64,000 nt of DNA from Mycolicibacterium doricum (GCF_010728155.1 NZ_AP022605.1:2728001-2792000); one strand, 5' to 3'; positions 18,439-30,160 are shown, counted from the stretch's first letter. The notes: a model not told the origin generated them from the letters alone. Made by a program: numbers and translations.

Positions 18439-20442
18439 GTGGTCACTCCTAGGGCCGACCAGGATCCCGGCGAGCACGTCACCGACCTGCTGGCCGCGGC
18501 GGTAGCGGCGGTCGGTGGCGCCGAGCGGTCCGGTCAAGTGGAGATGGCCAGGGCGGTGGCGCAGGCGTTCCACACCGGTCGGCATCTCGCCGTGCAGGCC
18601 GGGACCGGCACCGGCAAGTCGCTGGCCTACCTGGTGCCCGCCATCGCCCACGCCATCGCCGCCGACGAACCGGTCGTGGTGTCGACCGCCACGATTGCCC
18701 TTCAGCGTCAGCTCGTCGACCGCGACCTCCCCCGCCTGGCCGACGCCCTGACCGGGAAGCTGCCGCGGCGCCCGCAATTCGCGCTGCTGAAGGGGCGCCG
18801 AAACTACCTGTGCCTGAATAAAATCCACAACGGCACGGCTGGCACGGCGGACACCCCGGATGACCGCCCCCAGGAAGAGCTGTTCGACGCGGTCGAGGCC
18901 ACCGCGCTCGGCCGCGACGTGCAGCGGCTGACCAGATGGTCGTCGGATACCGAGACCGGCGACCGCGACGAACTGCGACCCGGCGTCCCCGACCGGTCAT
19001 GGCGTCAGGTCAGCGTGTCCGCTCGGGAGTGCATCGGCGTCACCCGGTGCCCGTACGGCACCGAATGTTTCGCCGAGAAGGCCCGTGGGAAAGCCGCCGA
19101 CGTCGATGTAGTGGTGACCAACCACGCGCTGCTGGCGATCGACGCGATGTCCGACGCCGCGGTGCTGCCCGAACACAACGCGGTGGTGATCGACGAGGCG
19201 CACGAACTGGCCGACCGGGTGACGTCGGTGGCGACCGGTGAACTGTCGGCCACGTCGTTGGGTATCGCCCACCGCCGGGTGGCGCGCCTGGTCGAAGGTG
19301 AGCTCGCGGATCGGCTGGGGACGGCCGTTGCCACCGTGTCGTCGGCCATTCACGACGGCACGCCAGGGCGCATCGATCGACTCGACGACGAGCTGGCGAC
19401 CTATCTGACAGCCCTGCGCGACGCCGCCGACCGCGCGCGTTCGGCGATCGACACCGCACCGGCCGATCCCAAGGCCGCCGCCGCGCGCACCGAGGCGGTG
19501 ACCGCGCTGTCCGACGTCAGCGACACCGTGAATCGCATCCTGGGCTCCTTCGTTGCGGCCATCCCCGACCGCATCGACGTGGTGTGGCTGGACCACGAAG
19601 GCGGCAACTCCGGATCGGCCAGCGCGATCCTGCGGGTGGCGCCGCTGTCGGTGGCCGCCCTGCTGCGGACCAGGCTCTTCCAGCATGCGACTACGGTGTT
19701 GACGTCGGCGACGTTGACCGTGGGCGGCAACTTCGACGCCATGGCGCAGGCGTGGGGGCTGGCCGATACGTCGTGGCAGGGTCTCGACGTCGGCTCACCA
19801 TTCGAACATGCCAAGGCCGCGATCCTCTACGTCGCCGCCCATCTTCGGCCTCCCGGCCGCGACGGGACAGGCTCTGCCGAACAGCTCGAGGAGATCCAGG
19901 GGCTCATCACCGCGGCGGGCGGACGCACGTTGGGGTTGTTCTCCTCCATGCGCGCGGCGAAGGCCGCCGCCGAGGCGATGCGCGAAGGGCTCGACACCCC
20001 GGTGCTCTGTCAGGGCGAGGACACCACCTCCGCGCTGGTCGAACGGTTCGCCGACGATCCGCAGACCTCACTGTTCGGCACGCTGTCGCTGTGGCAGGGC
20101 GTCGACGTCCCCGGACCGTCGCTGTCTCTGGTGCTGATCGACCGGATCCCGTTTCCGCGGCCTGACGATCCGCTGTTGACGGCCAGGCAGCGGGCGGTGA
20201 CCGCACACGGCGGCAACGGCTTCATGGCCGTCGCCGCCTCGCACGCCGCGCTGCTGCTGGCACAGGGTGCGGGCCGGTTGTTGCGCCGCACCGACGACCG
20301 GGGCGTGGTGGCCGTCCTGGACTCGCGGATGGCCACCGCCCGCTACAGCGGTTACTTGCGCGCATCGCTGCCCCCGTTCTGGGCCACCACCGACCCGGCC
20401 CGGGTCCGGGGCGCCCTCGAACGCCTCCGCGCCGGGACCTGA
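18439..20442 (+). CDS. dinG: DinG-type ATP-dependent DNA helicase
   Basis: A 667-residue XPD-like superfamily 2 helicase. Walker A is QAGTGTGKSLAYL, the DEAH box is VVIDEAHEL, motif III is VLTSATLTVGG and motif VI is GAGRLLRRTDDRG. Cysteines in NYLCLNK and ECIGVTRCPYGTECF would bind an iron-sulfur cluster, as in other DinG proteins. It unwinds forked DNA and R-loops. I chose GTG 18439 because TAGGAG, which includes the end of pncB, lies five bases upstream. Confidence 0.95.
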   Translation: MVTPRADQDPGEHVTDLLAAAVAAVGGAERSGQVEMARAVAQAFHTGRHLAVQAGTGTGKSLAYLVPAIAHAIAADEPVVVSTATIALQRQLVDRDLPRLADALTGKLPRRPQFALLKGRRNYLCLNKIHNGTAGTADTPDDRPQEELFDAVEATALGRDVQRLTRWSSDTETGDRDELRPGVPDRSWRQVSVSARECIGVTRCPYGTECFAEKARGKAADVDVVVTNHALLAIDAMSDAAVLPEHNAVVIDEAHELADRVTSVATGELSATSLGIAHRRVARLVEGELADRLGTAVATVSSAIHDGTPGRIDRLDDELATYLTALRDAADRARSAIDTAPADPKAAAARTEAVTALSDVSDTVNRILGSFVAAIPDRIDVVWLDHEGGNSGSASAILRVAPLSVAALLRTRLFQHATTVLTSATLTVGGNFDAMAQAWGLADTSWQGLDVGSPFEHAKAAILYVAAHLRPPGRDGTGSAEQLEEIQGLITAAGGRTLGLFSSMRAAKAAAEAMREGLDTPVLCQGEDTTSALVERFADDPQTSLFGTLSLWQGVDVPGPSLSLVLIDRIPFPRPDDPLLTARQRAVTAHGGNGFMAVAASHAALLLAQGAGRLLRRTDDRGVVAVLDSRMATARYSGYLRASLPPFWATTDPARVRGALERLRAGT

Positions 20443-20485
20443 CGTCGCTATCCTTCGAACGACGTGACACGGGGAGGCGCCAACA

Positions 20486-21931
20486 ATGAGCCGACGGCGG
20501 GTGCTCGGTGTCGGGGTGGCCGCTACGGCCGTGCTGGTGGTCGCCGGCTGCTCGACCACCTTGGCCGGCCGTCCGGTATCGGTGTTCGACGACCCGTTCC
20601 GTGTGGCGGGCATGGTGGCCACCGACGGGCCGACGGGTCTACGCTCCGACGCCGAGGCCCCCACCCGCGACGTCGACGGCTCCGACGGCGGTGACATCGA
20701 CGCGCTGGCCGCTGCGGCGGTCAGCGACGTCGAGCAGTTCTGGGGGCAGTCCTATTCCGAGAGCTTCGACGGGGAGCCGTTCACCCCGGTCCAGAGGTTG
20801 GTGTCGTGGGACTCGGAAGAGTTCGACGGGATGTTCTGCGGCATGGACACCATCGGGTTGGTCAACGCCGGGTTCTGCCTCGAGGACAACACGATCGGGT
20901 GGGACCGTGGTGAACTCCTGCCGTCCTTGCGCGCCGCGAACGGGGACATGGGCGTGGCGATGGTACTGGCGCACGAATACGGGCACACCATCGTGCATCA
21001 GGCGGAGCTCAACGGGCCCGACACCCCGGTGCTGGTCTCCGAACAACAGGCGGACTGTTTCGCCGGGGCTTACATGCGCTGGGTCGCCGAGGGCTCGTCG
21101 CCGCGCTTCGTCTTGAGCACCGGAGACGGCCTCAACGGTGTGTTGTCGGCCGTCATCGCGTTCCGCGACCCGTTGTTCCGCGAGGACGATTTCTTCGCCG
21201 CGCTCGACGAACACGGTTCGGCGTTCGAACGGGTATCGGCATTCCAGTCCGGCTTCACCGACGGGCCGACGTCGTGCGCGGCGATCGACCTGCGGGAGAT
21301 CGGCCAGCGTCGAGGGGATCTGCCGGTGCTGCTGCCCGAAGACCAGACCGGCGAACTGCCCGTCACCGCCGGTTCGGTGCGCTCGATCGTCGATGCGCTG
21401 ACCATCACCTTGGAACCCGCACGCCCGCCGGATCTCGACTTCACCGCCGAGACGGCGCAGACCTGCCCGGACGCGCGCCCGAGCCCGCCGGTGTCCTACT
21501 GTCCGGCCACCAATGCGCTCGTCGTCGACCTACCAGAGCTGCAGACGATGGGCGCCGCCCAGCATGACGTCGACGCCCACGGGTTGGCCAACGGCGACAA
21601 CACCGCCTACTCGGTGCTGATGTCGCGCTATCTGCAGGCCGTGCAGAACGAGCGCGGGTTGGTGCTCGACACCGCCGAAGCGGCGCTGCGCACCGCGTGC
21701 CTGACGGGGGTCGCGACCACCAAGCTGTCGCGCGACGTCACCACGCCGGACGGCAGCACCATCGCGTTGACGGCGGGCGACCTCGACGAGGCGGTGTCGG
21801 GAATCCTGTCCAACGGGCTGGCGGCCAGTGATGTCAACGGCGATTCGGTGCCGTCCGGTTTCTCCCGGATCGACGCGTTCCGGGTCGGGGTCCTCGGCGA
21901 CGAACAGCGGTGTCTGATCCGCTTCCCGTGA
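20486..21931 (+). CDS. Putative neutral zinc metallopeptidase lipoprotein
   Basis: A 481-residue exported lipoprotein. The signal peptide ends at a lipobox (VLVVAGC), so it should be anchored to the outer face of the membrane. The zinc motif HEYGH (in LAHEYGHTIVHQ) and a downstream acidic ligand region SEQQADCFAGAY match the neutral zinc metallopeptidase (YpfJ-like) family. Paired cysteines (FCGMD, FCLED) may form disulfides. Start ATG 20486 follows GGGAGG. It may be cotranscribed with dinG, 43 bases upstream. Substrate unknown. Confidence 0.87.
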   Translation: MSRRRVLGVGVAATAVLVVAGCSTTLAGRPVSVFDDPFRVAGMVATDGPTGLRSDAEAPTRDVDGSDGGDIDALAAAAVSDVEQFWGQSYSESFDGEPFTPVQRLVSWDSEEFDGMFCGMDTIGLVNAGFCLEDNTIGWDRGELLPSLRAANGDMGVAMVLAHEYGHTIVHQAELNGPDTPVLVSEQQADCFAGAYMRWVAEGSSPRFVLSTGDGLNGVLSAVIAFRDPLFREDDFFAALDEHGSAFERVSAFQSGFTDGPTSCAAIDLREIGQRRGDLPVLLPEDQTGELPVTAGSVRSIVDALTITLEPARPPDLDFTAETAQTCPDARPSPPVSYCPATNALVVDLPELQTMGAAQHDVDAHGLANGDNTAYSVLMSRYLQAVQNERGLVLDTAEAALRTACLTGVATTKLSRDVTTPDGSTIALTAGDLDEAVSGILSNGLAASDVNGDSVPSGFSRIDAFRVGVLGDEQRCLIRFP

Positions 21932-22017
21932 GCGTCAGATCACCATCAGACGACCTTGGTGGTGCCGGATCACGCCGACACCGCTTCGGACATCTCGCCT
22001 CTCGTGGGTCAGGATGC

Positions 22018-24600
22018 TCACGCCAGCGCGACGAGGCCGAGTTCGTTGTCGCCGGCCAGTAGCCGATGGTGTGGCAGCACCCGCACGGTGTAGCCGACGG
22101 GCCCGGCGACCGGCAGCGGTGTCGTCGTCGAGTAAATTTCCCGGCCGTCGTCGGCGGTGCCGGCGTACTCCATCGGCACCGTCACCGGATCGAGCAACGT
22201 GTCGCTCGCATCGACGCGGCCCAGGACCGCCTGCACCGACACCTCGTCGGGTCGCAGACCGGCCAGCGACACCGTCGCGGTCAGCGTCAACTCGGAGTTG
22301 ATCAGCGGAGTGTCGGGAAGCCCGGAGCTGTCCACGTCGGTGACCTCGACCTTCGGCCACGCCTGCTGCACCCGACGCCGGTAGTCGGCCAGCGCGCTCG
22401 CCGCACCGAACGTCACCCCGTCGGCGTCCTCGACGGTGCGCCGCAGCGACTGTGCGGCCGGCGCGTAGTACTTCTCGGTGTAGTCGCGGACCATCCGGGA
22501 CGCCAGCACCTTCGGGCCGAGGACCTTGAGTGTGTGGCGGACCATCTCCACCCAGCGGAGCGGGACGCCGTGTTCGTCGCGCTCGTAGAACTTCGGGGCG
22601 ACCGACTGTTCGACGAGGTCGTAGAGCGCGGCGGCCTCCAGGTCGTCGCGCCGGGTCTCGTCGGCCAGACCGTCGGCGGTCGGGATCTCCCACCCGTTCT
22701 CGCCGTCGAACCACTCGTCCCACCAACCGTCGCGGATCGACAGGTTCAGCCCGCCGTTGAGCGCGCTCTTCATGCCGGAGGTGCCGCACGCCTCCAGCGG
22801 CCGCAGCGGATTGTTGAGCCAGACGTCACAGCCGTAGTACAGCTGCCGCGCCATCGACATGTCGTAGTCCGGCAGGAACGCGATGCGGTGGCGCACCTCA
22901 TGGCGGTCCGCGAACCGCACGACCTGCTGGATGAGCGCCTTGCCGCCGTCGTCGGCAGGGTGCGACTTACCCGCCACGATCAGCTGCACCGGCCGCTCCT
23001 TGTCGAGCAGCAGCCTCTCCAGCCGGGCCGGATCACGCAGCATCAGCGTCAGCCGTTTGTAGGTGGGCACCCGGCGCGCGAACCCGATCGTCAGCACGTC
23101 CGGGTCGAATGCCGTTGGCACCCAACCCAATTCCGCCTCTGCAGCGCCGCGCTCAAGCCATGACCGGCGCAGCCGTGCGCGGACGTCCTCGACCAGCGCC
23201 CGACGCAGTTGCGAGCGGATCCACCACAGGTGGCCCGGGTCCACCTCTCGGAAAAGCTCCCAGGTGTCGGTCTCGCGCAACATCCCGAGATCCTGACTGC
23301 CGAGCAGTTCGCGACTCAGCTCCAGCCACTGCGGTGCCGCCCAGGTGGGCGCGTGCACACCATTGGTGATCGAGCCGATCGGCACCTCGTTCGCGTCGAA
23401 CCCCGGCCACAGCTCGTTGAACATCTCACGGCTGACCCGGCCATGCAGCAGTGAGACGCCGTTGGCGCGCTGGGCCAACCGCAGACCCATGTGGGCCATG
23501 TTGAACTTCGAGGGATCGTCCTCGGCGCCGAGCCCCACGATCCGATCCAGCGGCACGCCCGGCAGGAGGCGGGAGCCGCCGAGGTACCGCTTGATCATCT
23601 CCACCGGGAACCGGTCGATACCCGCGGGCACCGGGGTGTGCGTGGTGAACACCGTCGAGGACCGCACGACGGCCAGCGCGGTGTCGAAATCCAGTCCGGC
23701 GTCGATCAATTCGCCGATGCGCTCCACGCCGAGGAAGCCGGCGTGGCCCTCGTTCATGTGGAACACCTCAGGGGAGGGCAGCCCCTCAACCTCGGTGAAC
23801 GCACGAATCGCCCGGACACCGCCGATACCGGCGAGGAGTTCCTGTTTGATCCGGTGCTCCTGGTCACCGCCGTAGAGGCGGTCGGTCACGCCGCGCAGTT
23901 CGTGGTCGTTCTCGGGGATGTCGGAGTCGAGCAGCAGCAACGGGATCCGACCGACCTGCGCCACCCACACCCGCGCACGCAGCATCGCGTCGTCGGGCAA
24001 GGCGAGTTCGATGAGGACCTGGTTGTCGTCGGCGTCGGCCAGCAGCCGCAGCGGGAGCCCCTGCGGATCCAGCGAAGGGTAGTTCTCGTGCTGCCAGCCG
24101 TCGGCGGTCAACGACTGCCGGAAGTAGCCCGACCGGTAGTACAACCCGACAGCGATCAGCGGCAGGCCGAGGTCGGATGCCGACTTGAGGTGGTCGCCGG
24201 CGAGGATGCCGAGGCCGCCGGAGTAGTTCGGCAGCACCTCCGCGACGCCGAACTCCATCGAAAAGTACGCGATGCCGTTGGGCAGCACCTCACCCTGTTG
24301 GAGCTGCTGCTGGTACCACAGCGGCCGGCTCAGGTAGTCGTCGAGATCGGCGGCCAGCCCGTCGAGGCGGCGGACGAAGGATTCGTCGCCGGCCAGTTCG
24401 TCGAGCCGGCCCGGCCTCACGCCGCCGAGCAGCGCGACCGGGTCGCGGCCGATCTGCTGCCACAGTCTCGGGTCGATGTCGGCGAACAGATCCTGGGTCG
24501 GTTTGTCCCATGACCAGCGGAGGTTGACCGAGAGCCGCTCGAGCGCGGCAAGCCGGTCGGGAAGGTGGGCTTGGACAGTGAACCTGCGCAGGGCTTTCAC
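22018..24600 (-). CDS. glgP: Alpha-glucan phosphorylase
   Basis: An 860-residue GT35 phosphorylase that releases glucose-1-phosphate from glycogen-like glucans. The pyridoxal-phosphate site region reads EACGTSGMKSALNGG. The amino-terminal ALERLSVNLRWSWDKP and the NMAHMGLRLAQRANGVS segment are typical of the actinobacterial GlgP branch. The start is GTG 24598-24600 behind AAGG. It is divergent from glgE, with 190 bases between. In mycobacteria this branch works with GlgE and GlgB on intracellular glucan. Confidence 0.95.
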   Translation of the reverse strand: MKALRRFTVQAHLPDRLAALERLSVNLRWSWDKPTQDLFADIDPRLWQQIGRDPVALLGGVRPGRLDELAGDESFVRRLDGLAADLDDYLSRPLWYQQQLQQGEVLPNGIAYFSMEFGVAEVLPNYSGGLGILAGDHLKSASDLGLPLIAVGLYYRSGYFRQSLTADGWQHENYPSLDPQGLPLRLLADADDNQVLIELALPDDAMLRARVWVAQVGRIPLLLLDSDIPENDHELRGVTDRLYGGDQEHRIKQELLAGIGGVRAIRAFTEVEGLPSPEVFHMNEGHAGFLGVERIGELIDAGLDFDTALAVVRSSTVFTTHTPVPAGIDRFPVEMIKRYLGGSRLLPGVPLDRIVGLGAEDDPSKFNMAHMGLRLAQRANGVSLLHGRVSREMFNELWPGFDANEVPIGSITNGVHAPTWAAPQWLELSRELLGSQDLGMLRETDTWELFREVDPGHLWWIRSQLRRALVEDVRARLRRSWLERGAAEAELGWVPTAFDPDVLTIGFARRVPTYKRLTLMLRDPARLERLLLDKERPVQLIVAGKSHPADDGGKALIQQVVRFADRHEVRHRIAFLPDYDMSMARQLYYGCDVWLNNPLRPLEACGTSGMKSALNGGLNLSIRDGWWDEWFDGENGWEIPTADGLADETRRDDLEAAALYDLVEQSVAPKFYERDEHGVPLRWVEMVRHTLKVLGPKVLASRMVRDYTEKYYAPAAQSLRRTVEDADGVTFGAASALADYRRRVQQAWPKVEVTDVDSSGLPDTPLINSELTLTATVSLAGLRPDEVSVQAVLGRVDASDTLLDPVTVPMEYAGTADDGREIYSTTTPLPVAGPVGYTVRVLPHHRLLAGDNELGLVALA

Positions 24601-24791
24601 GTGGCTTTACCTTACTGACTTCTCCGAAGCGCGCAGCGTCTCGCCGATTGCTCGGCCTGCTTCGGGTTGGGCCGCGCACTACGGTGGGTATAGGGCGCCC
24701 AGAAGGTGCATCGAGAACCGACCGAGGCATAACCGACTAAAGCGGCCACCCCGACGACGCGGGTGGTCGCGCCGATTCAAGAGGAGTTGTG

Positions 24792-26879
24792 GTGGCCGGC
24801 CGTATCGGAATCGACGACGTCGCGCCCGTGGTATCCGGCGGCAGGTACCCGGCCAAAGCGGTGGTGGGCGAGGTGGTGCCGGTGAGCGCCACCGTGTGGC
24901 GCGAGGGCCACGACGCGGTCTCCGCGACGCTGGTGGTGCGCTATCACGGCACGTCGTATCCCGAACTCGCCGACGCTCCGGTGGGCCGGGTGAGCGCTAC
25001 CGAAGCGGTCCAGATCCAAGAAGTCGTCAACCCCTCGCCGCGGATCAAACCGCAGGCGTTGCCGATGAGCCAGGGCCGTACACCCGACGTCTTCCACGGC
25101 CAATTCGTGCCCGAGACCGTCGGGTTGTGGACCTACCGGGTCGACGGCTGGGGCGACCCGATCGCCACGTGGCGCCACAACGTCACGGTGAAACTCGACG
25201 CCGGCCAAAGCGAGTCGGAACTGAACAACGATCTGCTCGTGGGGGCACGCCTCTTGGAGCGTGCCGCCACCGGCGTCCCCCGGCAGGACCGCTACCCCCT
25301 GGTGCAGGCCGCCGAACGACTGCGCGAACCCGGTGATCCGTTCTACCGCGCGGGTGCCGCGCTGGCGACTGACGTGACGGGACTGCTCGATCAGTATCCG
25401 CTGCGCGAATTCGTCACGCGCGGTGACCAATACGGCGTCTGGGTGGACCGGCCACTGGCCCGCTTCGGGTCCTGGTACGAGTTCTTCCCCCGCTCCACCG
25501 GCGGGTGGGACAGCCAGGGCCATCCCGTGCACGGCACGTTCGCCACCGCCACCAAGGCGCTCCCCCGGGTCGCCAGGATGGGCTTCGACGTGGTGTACCT
25601 CCCGCCGATCCACCCGATCGGCAAGGTACACCGCAAGGGCCCCAACAACAGCGTGACCGCCGGACCCAACGACGTGGGATCCCCGTGGGCGATCGGCAGC
25701 GACGAGGGCGGCCATGACGCGGTGCATCCCGAGCTCGGCACCATAGAGGACTTCGACGAGTTCGTCGCGGCCGCCCGCGACCAGGGACTCGAGGTGGCAC
25801 TCGATCTGGCGCTGCAGTGCGCGCCGGACCATCCGTGGGCACGTGAGCATCCGGAGTGGTTCACCGTGCTGCCCGACGGCACCATCGCCTACGCGGAGAA
25901 CCCGCCGAAGAAGTACCAGGACATCTACCCGCTGAACTTCGACAACGACCCGGTCGGGTTGTACCTGGAGGTGCTGCGGGTGGTCCGTTTCTGGATATCC
26001 CACGGCGTCAAGGTGTTTCGCGTCGACAACCCGCACACCAAGCCCCCCAACTTCTGGGCCTGGCTGATCGGGGAGATCAAGAACGAGGACCCGGACGTGC
26101 TTTTCCTGGCCGAGGCGTTCACCCGGCCGGCCCGCTTGTACGGTCTGGCGAAGCTGGGTTACACGCAGTCCTATACGTACTTCACGTGGCGCACATCGAA
26201 GAGCGAGTTGACCGAGTTCGGCGAACAGATCGCCGAGCACGCCGATTACGCGCGGCCCAACCTTTTCGTCAACACCCCGGACATCCTGCACGAGAGCCTG
26301 CAGCACGGCGGCCCCGGCATGTTCGCGATCCGCGCCGTGTTGGCGTCGACGATGAGTTCGGTGTGGGGTGTGTACTCCGGTTACGAGCTGTTCGAACACC
26401 TCCCGGTGCGGGAAGGCAGCGAGGAGTACCTCAACTCGGAGAAGTACGAGCTGCGTCCTCGCGACTTCGACGCCGCCCTGGCCGACGGCGAGTCGCTCGA
26501 ACCGTTCATCACCCGCCTCAACGAGATCCGGCGGGTGCACCCGGCGTTGCACCAACTGCGGACCATCACATTCCACTACCCCGACAACGACGCCATCCTG
26601 GCTTACAGCAAGTTCGACCCGGTCACCGGTGACCAGCTCCTCGTCGTGGTGACGCTCAACCCGTTCGGGCCCGAGGAGGCCACACTGTGGTTGGACATGG
26701 CCGCATTGGGAATGGAGCCTTACGACAGGTTCTGGGTGCGCGACGAGATCACCGGAGAGGAATACCAGTGGGGCGAGTCGAACTACGTGCGAATCGAGCC
26801 CGCCAGGGCGGTGGCGCACGTGCTCAACATGCCGCAGGTGCCCGCCGACCAACGCCTCAACCTACTGCGTAGGGAGTGA
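24792..26879 (+). CDS. glgE: Maltosyltransferase GlgE
   Basis: A 695-residue GH13_3 enzyme that transfers maltose from alpha-maltose-1-phosphate to alpha-1,4-glucan. The nucleophile aspartate is in [13 protein letters not shown] (about Asp412) and the acid/base glutamate is in [12 protein letters not shown]. The domain order is normal: amino-terminal dimerisation domain, catalytic barrel, carboxyl beta domain. I chose GTG 24792 since GAGGAG lies five bases upstream. The stop overlaps an in-frame GTG of glgB. GlgE is essential in M. tuberculosis because maltose-1-phosphate is toxic. Confidence 0.96.
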   Translation: MAGRIGIDDVAPVVSGGRYPAKAVVGEVVPVSATVWREGHDAVSATLVVRYHGTSYPELADAPVGRVSATEAVQIQEVVNPSPRIKPQALPMSQGRTPDVFHGQFVPETVGLWTYRVDGWGDPIATWRHNVTVKLDAGQSESELNNDLLVGARLLERAATGVPRQDRYPLVQAAERLREPGDPFYRAGAALATDVTGLLDQYPLREFVTRGDQYGVWVDRPLARFGSWYEFFPRSTGGWDSQGHPVHGTFATATKALPRVARMGFDVVYLPPIHPIGKVHRKGPNNSVTAGPNDVGSPWAIGSDEGGHDAVHPELGTIEDFDEFVAAARDQGLEVALDLALQCAPDHPWAREHPEWFTVLPDGTIAYAENPPKKYQDIYPLNFDNDPVGLYLEVLRVVRFWISHGVKVFRVDNPHTKPPNFWAWLIGEIKNEDPDVLFLAEAFTRPARLYGLAKLGYTQSYTYFTWRTSKSELTEFGEQIAEHADYARPNLFVNTPDILHESLQHGGPGMFAIRAVLASTMSSVWGVYSGYELFEHLPVREGSEEYLNSEKYELRPRDFDAALADGESLEPFITRLNEIRRVHPALHQLRTITFHYPDNDAILAYSKFDPVTGDQLLVVVTLNPFGPEEATLWLDMAALGMEPYDRFWVRDEITGEEYQWGESNYVRIEPARAVAHVLNMPQVPADQRLNLLRRE

Positions 26880-26887
26880 ACACACGC

Positions 26888-29164
26888 ATGGCCAAGACAA
26901 AGCGACTGACCGACGAGACCACCATCACGAGCCCGCACCTGCGGCCGCACACCGCCGACCTCAATCGGCTGCTCGCCGGCGAGCACCACGACCCACACTC
27001 GATTCTCGGGGCGCACGAGTACGACGACCACACCGTGATCCGGGCGTACCGCCCGCACGCGACCGAGGTCGCGGCCGTCGTCGGCGGTGAACGACATGTG
27101 TTCACCCACCTCGAGGCGGGCGTGTTCGCCGTCACCCTGCCGTTCACCGGCCTGATCGACTACCGCCTCGAGGTCAGCTACGACCACGGCGGCGACCAGC
27201 CGCACATCCACCACACCGCCGACGCCTATCGGTTCCTGCCCACGCTGGGCGAGATGGACCTGCACCTGTTCTCCGAGGGTCGCCACGAACGGTTGTGGGA
27301 GGCGCTGGGCGCCCACCCGCGCAGCTTCACCACCCCCGACGGGGTCGTCGAAGGTGTGTCCTTCGCGGTGTGGGCACCCAACGCCAAGGGAGTTCAGCTG
27401 ATCGGCGACTTCAACCACTGGGAGGGCAACGAGGCGCAACTGCGCGTGCTCGGCTCGACGGGTGTGTGGGAGCTGTTCTGGCCCGACTTCCCGGTCGACG
27501 GGCTCTACAAGTTCCGCATCCACGGCGCCGACGGCGTGGTGAGCGAGCGTGCCGATCCCATGGCCTTCGCGACCGAGGTGCCGCCGCAGACCGCGTCCCG
27601 GGTAACCACGAGCACCTATAGGTGGGGCGACGACGCGTGGATGGCCCGGCGCGCCGCCCAGAACCCCGTGTCTGAGCCGATGAGCACCCTCGAGGTGCAC
27701 CTGATGTCGTGGCGGCCGGGTCTGTCCTACGTGGAGCTGGCCGACCAGCTGACCGCGTACGTCGTCGAGCACGGGTTCACCCACGTCGAGTTGCTGCCCG
27801 TGGCTGAGCACCCGTTCGGCGGTTCGTGGGGCTACCAGGTCACGTCGTATTACGCACCGACGTCACGCCTGGGCACGCCCGACGATTTGCGCTATCTCGT
27901 CGACCGACTGCACCAGGCCGGGATCGGAGTGATCGTCGACTGGGTGCCCGCGCACTTCCCTAAGGACGCATGGGCGCTGGGCCGGTTCGACGGCACCGCG
28001 CTCTACGAACACGCCGACCCCCGCCGCGGCGAGCAGCTGGACTGGGGCACATATGTCTTCGACTTCGGCCGGGCCGAGGTGCGCAACTTCCTCGTCGCCA
28101 ACGCGCTGTACTGGCTGCAGGAGTTCCACGTCGACGGGCTGCGCGTGGACGCCGTCGCCTCGATGCTCTACCTGGACTACTCGCGGCCGGAGGGCGGCTG
28201 GACGCCGAACATCTACGGCGGCCGCGAGAACCTCGAGGCGGTGCAGTTCCTGCAGGAGATGAACGCCACCGTGCACAAGGCCAGCCCGGGCATCGTCACG
28301 GTCGCCGAGGAGTCGACGTCGTGGCCCGGCGTGACCCGTCCGACCAATCTGGGCGGGCTCGGCTTCTCGATGAAGTGGAACATGGGCTGGATGAACGACA
28401 CCTTGGCGTTCATCGGCCGCGACCCCATCCACCGCAGCTACCACCACCACGAGATGACGTTCTCGATGCTGTACGCGTTCAGCGAGAACTACGTGCTGCC
28501 GATCAGTCACGACGAGGTCGTCCACGGCAAGGGCACGCTGTGGGGACGGATGCCCGGCGACGACCACCGCAAGGCTGCAGGCGTACGGCAGCTGCTCGCC
28601 TACCAGTGGGCCCACCCCGGTAAGCAGCTGCTGTTCCAGGGCCAGGAGTTCGGCCAGCGCGCCGAATGGTCGGAAGAACGCGGCGTCGACTGGTACCAGC
28701 TCGACGAGAACAGCTACTCGGGCGGCATCCTGCGGATGGTCTCCGACATGAACCGCATCTACACGAGCCGTCGTGCGTTGTGGTCACACGACACCAGCCC
28801 CGAGGGCTACTCGTGGATCGACGCCAACGACTCGGCCAACAACGTGCTGAGCTTCTTGCGCTACGGCGACGACGGTTCGGTGCTGGCATGCGTGTTCAAC
28901 TTCTCCGGTGCCGAGCACAGCCAGTACCGGTTGGGTCTGCCGCACGCGGGCACGTGGCGTGAGGTGCTCAACACCGACGCATCCGACTACGACGGTGCCG
29001 GAATCGGCAACTACGGGGCCGTGGAGGCCACCGACGAGCCCTGGCACGGCCGGCCGGCCTCCGCGGTGATGGTGCTCCCGCCGCTGTCCGCGTTGTGGTT
29101 CGAACCGGTCTCCGCAGAGGCGCCCGTCGTCCAAGGCCCGGCGACCGCGCCGCCGCTGTCCTGA
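26888..29164 (+). CDS. glgB: 1,4-alpha-glucan branching enzyme
   Basis: A 758-residue GH13 enzyme that adds alpha-1,6 branches to the glucan made by GlgE. The carbohydrate-binding module region precedes the barrel. Catalytic residues lie in [11 protein letters not shown] (nucleophile, about Asp421), [11 protein letters not shown] (acid/base) and [15 protein letters not shown] 26888 is preferred, 11 bases after GGGAG; a GTG at 26876 overlapping the glgE stop would add four residues. glgE and glgB form one operon. Confidence 0.96.
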   Translation: MAKTKRLTDETTITSPHLRPHTADLNRLLAGEHHDPHSILGAHEYDDHTVIRAYRPHATEVAAVVGGERHVFTHLEAGVFAVTLPFTGLIDYRLEVSYDHGGDQPHIHHTADAYRFLPTLGEMDLHLFSEGRHERLWEALGAHPRSFTTPDGVVEGVSFAVWAPNAKGVQLIGDFNHWEGNEAQLRVLGSTGVWELFWPDFPVDGLYKFRIHGADGVVSERADPMAFATEVPPQTASRVTTSTYRWGDDAWMARRAAQNPVSEPMSTLEVHLMSWRPGLSYVELADQLTAYVVEHGFTHVELLPVAEHPFGGSWGYQVTSYYAPTSRLGTPDDLRYLVDRLHQAGIGVIVDWVPAHFPKDAWALGRFDGTALYEHADPRRGEQLDWGTYVFDFGRAEVRNFLVANALYWLQEFHVDGLRVDAVASMLYLDYSRPEGGWTPNIYGGRENLEAVQFLQEMNATVHKASPGIVTVAEESTSWPGVTRPTNLGGLGFSMKWNMGWMNDTLAFIGRDPIHRSYHHHEMTFSMLYAFSENYVLPISHDEVVHGKGTLWGRMPGDDHRKAAGVRQLLAYQWAHPGKQLLFQGQEFGQRAEWSEERGVDWYQLDENSYSGGILRMVSDMNRIYTSRRALWSHDTSPEGYSWIDANDSANNVLSFLRYGDDGSVLACVFNFSGAEHSQYRLGLPHAGTWREVLNTDASDYDGAGIGNYGAVEATDEPWHGRPASAVMVLPPLSALWFEPVSAEAPVVQGPATAPPLS

Positions 29165-29250
29165 CGGGCACCGACACCATCTCGTTGGCACGAAGTCATT
29201 GACAGGGCGACGGCCGCGCCCCTTTCCGAGACGGGCCGAGTCGGCCGAGC

Positions 29251-30147
29251 TCAGTACAGGGCGTTGGCGAGCTTGCGGCGGCCCGCGATCACCTCGGGGT
29301 CGGCAGGGTCGAAGAGCTCGAACAGCTCGATGAGCCGAGTCCGCACCCTCGTGCGGTCGTCGCCGGCGGTGCGTTTGACCAGAGCGATCAACCGGTCGAA
29401 GGCCGCCTCGACCTGCTGCTGCAGGATCTCGACGTCCGCGGCGGCGAAGGCGGCGTCGATGTCGGCCGGCGCGGCGTCGGCGATGGTCACCGCGTCGGGA
29501 CGCTGCGCCGTCGCGCGCTGCAGGAACGCGATCTGCCGGACCGCTCCCTTGGCCTCGGCGTGATTCGGCTGCGCATCGAGAATCGCCTGGTAGGCGTTCA
29601 GCGCGGCGCCGAAGTCACCGTTGTCGAGGAGCGCGCGCGCCTGCGCGACCTCGGGGTCGACCTGCTCGGGCTGGCCGGGGTCTCCCGATCCGGAGAGTTT
29701 TCCGGCAGTGGCCGCCAGGAGCGAGTCGATCCAGCGCCGCAGTTGATCGGGCGGCTGCGAGCCCTCGAAACTCGAGATGGGTTGGCCTCCGGCGAGCGCG
29801 ACCACCGTGGGCACCGCCTGCACTCCGAACATCTGCGCCACCCGCGGGGTGGTGTCGACGTTGACCGTCGCCAGCGACCACTTCCCCGCGTCGGCGTTGG
29901 CCAGTCCGGCGAGCGTCTGCCCCAGTGCCACGCTGGAGTCGCTGCGCGGAGACCACAGCAGCACCACCACGGGAACCTGACCGGAATGGGTCAGTACCTC
30001 GGCTTCGAGGTTCGCCTCGGTGATCTCGACACCGGGGCCGCCTGCTGAGGCAGGCCCGCCCGCTTCGGCGGCGGGACGTTGCTTGAGCGCGGACAGATCA
30101 ACCGCACCGGCCAGTGCCGGCCCGATGGAAGGTCGTGGACGTGTCAC
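29251..30147 (-). CDS. Thioredoxin-like TPR protein (CnoX/YbbN type)
   Basis: A 298-residue cytosolic protein. Residues about 40-145 form a thioredoxin fold, but the active-site CxxC is replaced by SPRSDSS, so it cannot act as a disulfide reductase. Residues about 165-290 form helical repeats (ARALLDNGDFGAALNAYQAI). E. coli CnoX has this layout and works as a chaperone or holdase. It corresponds to Rv1324. Start GTG 30145-30147. In M. tuberculosis a PE_PGRS gene separates it from glgB; none is here. Confidence 0.88.
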   Translation of the reverse strand: MTRPRPSIGPALAGAVDLSALKQRPAAEAGGPASAGGPGVEITEANLEAEVLTHSGQVPVVVLLWSPRSDSSVALGQTLAGLANADAGKWSLATVNVDTTPRVAQMFGVQAVPTVVALAGGQPISSFEGSQPPDQLRRWIDSLLAATAGKLSGSGDPGQPEQVDPEVAQARALLDNGDFGAALNAYQAILDAQPNHAEAKGAVRQIAFLQRATAQRPDAVTIADAAPADIDAAFAAADVEILQQQVEAAFDRLIALVKRTAGDDRTRVRTRLIELFELFDPADPEVIAGRRKLANALY

Positions 30148-30160
30148 GCCTGCAAGTCTG

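Noticed and set aside
24777..26852. 691-codon minus-strand frame opposite glgE
   Set aside because: It mirrors the GlgE coding frame; GlgE has all catalytic motifs and conserved neighbours.
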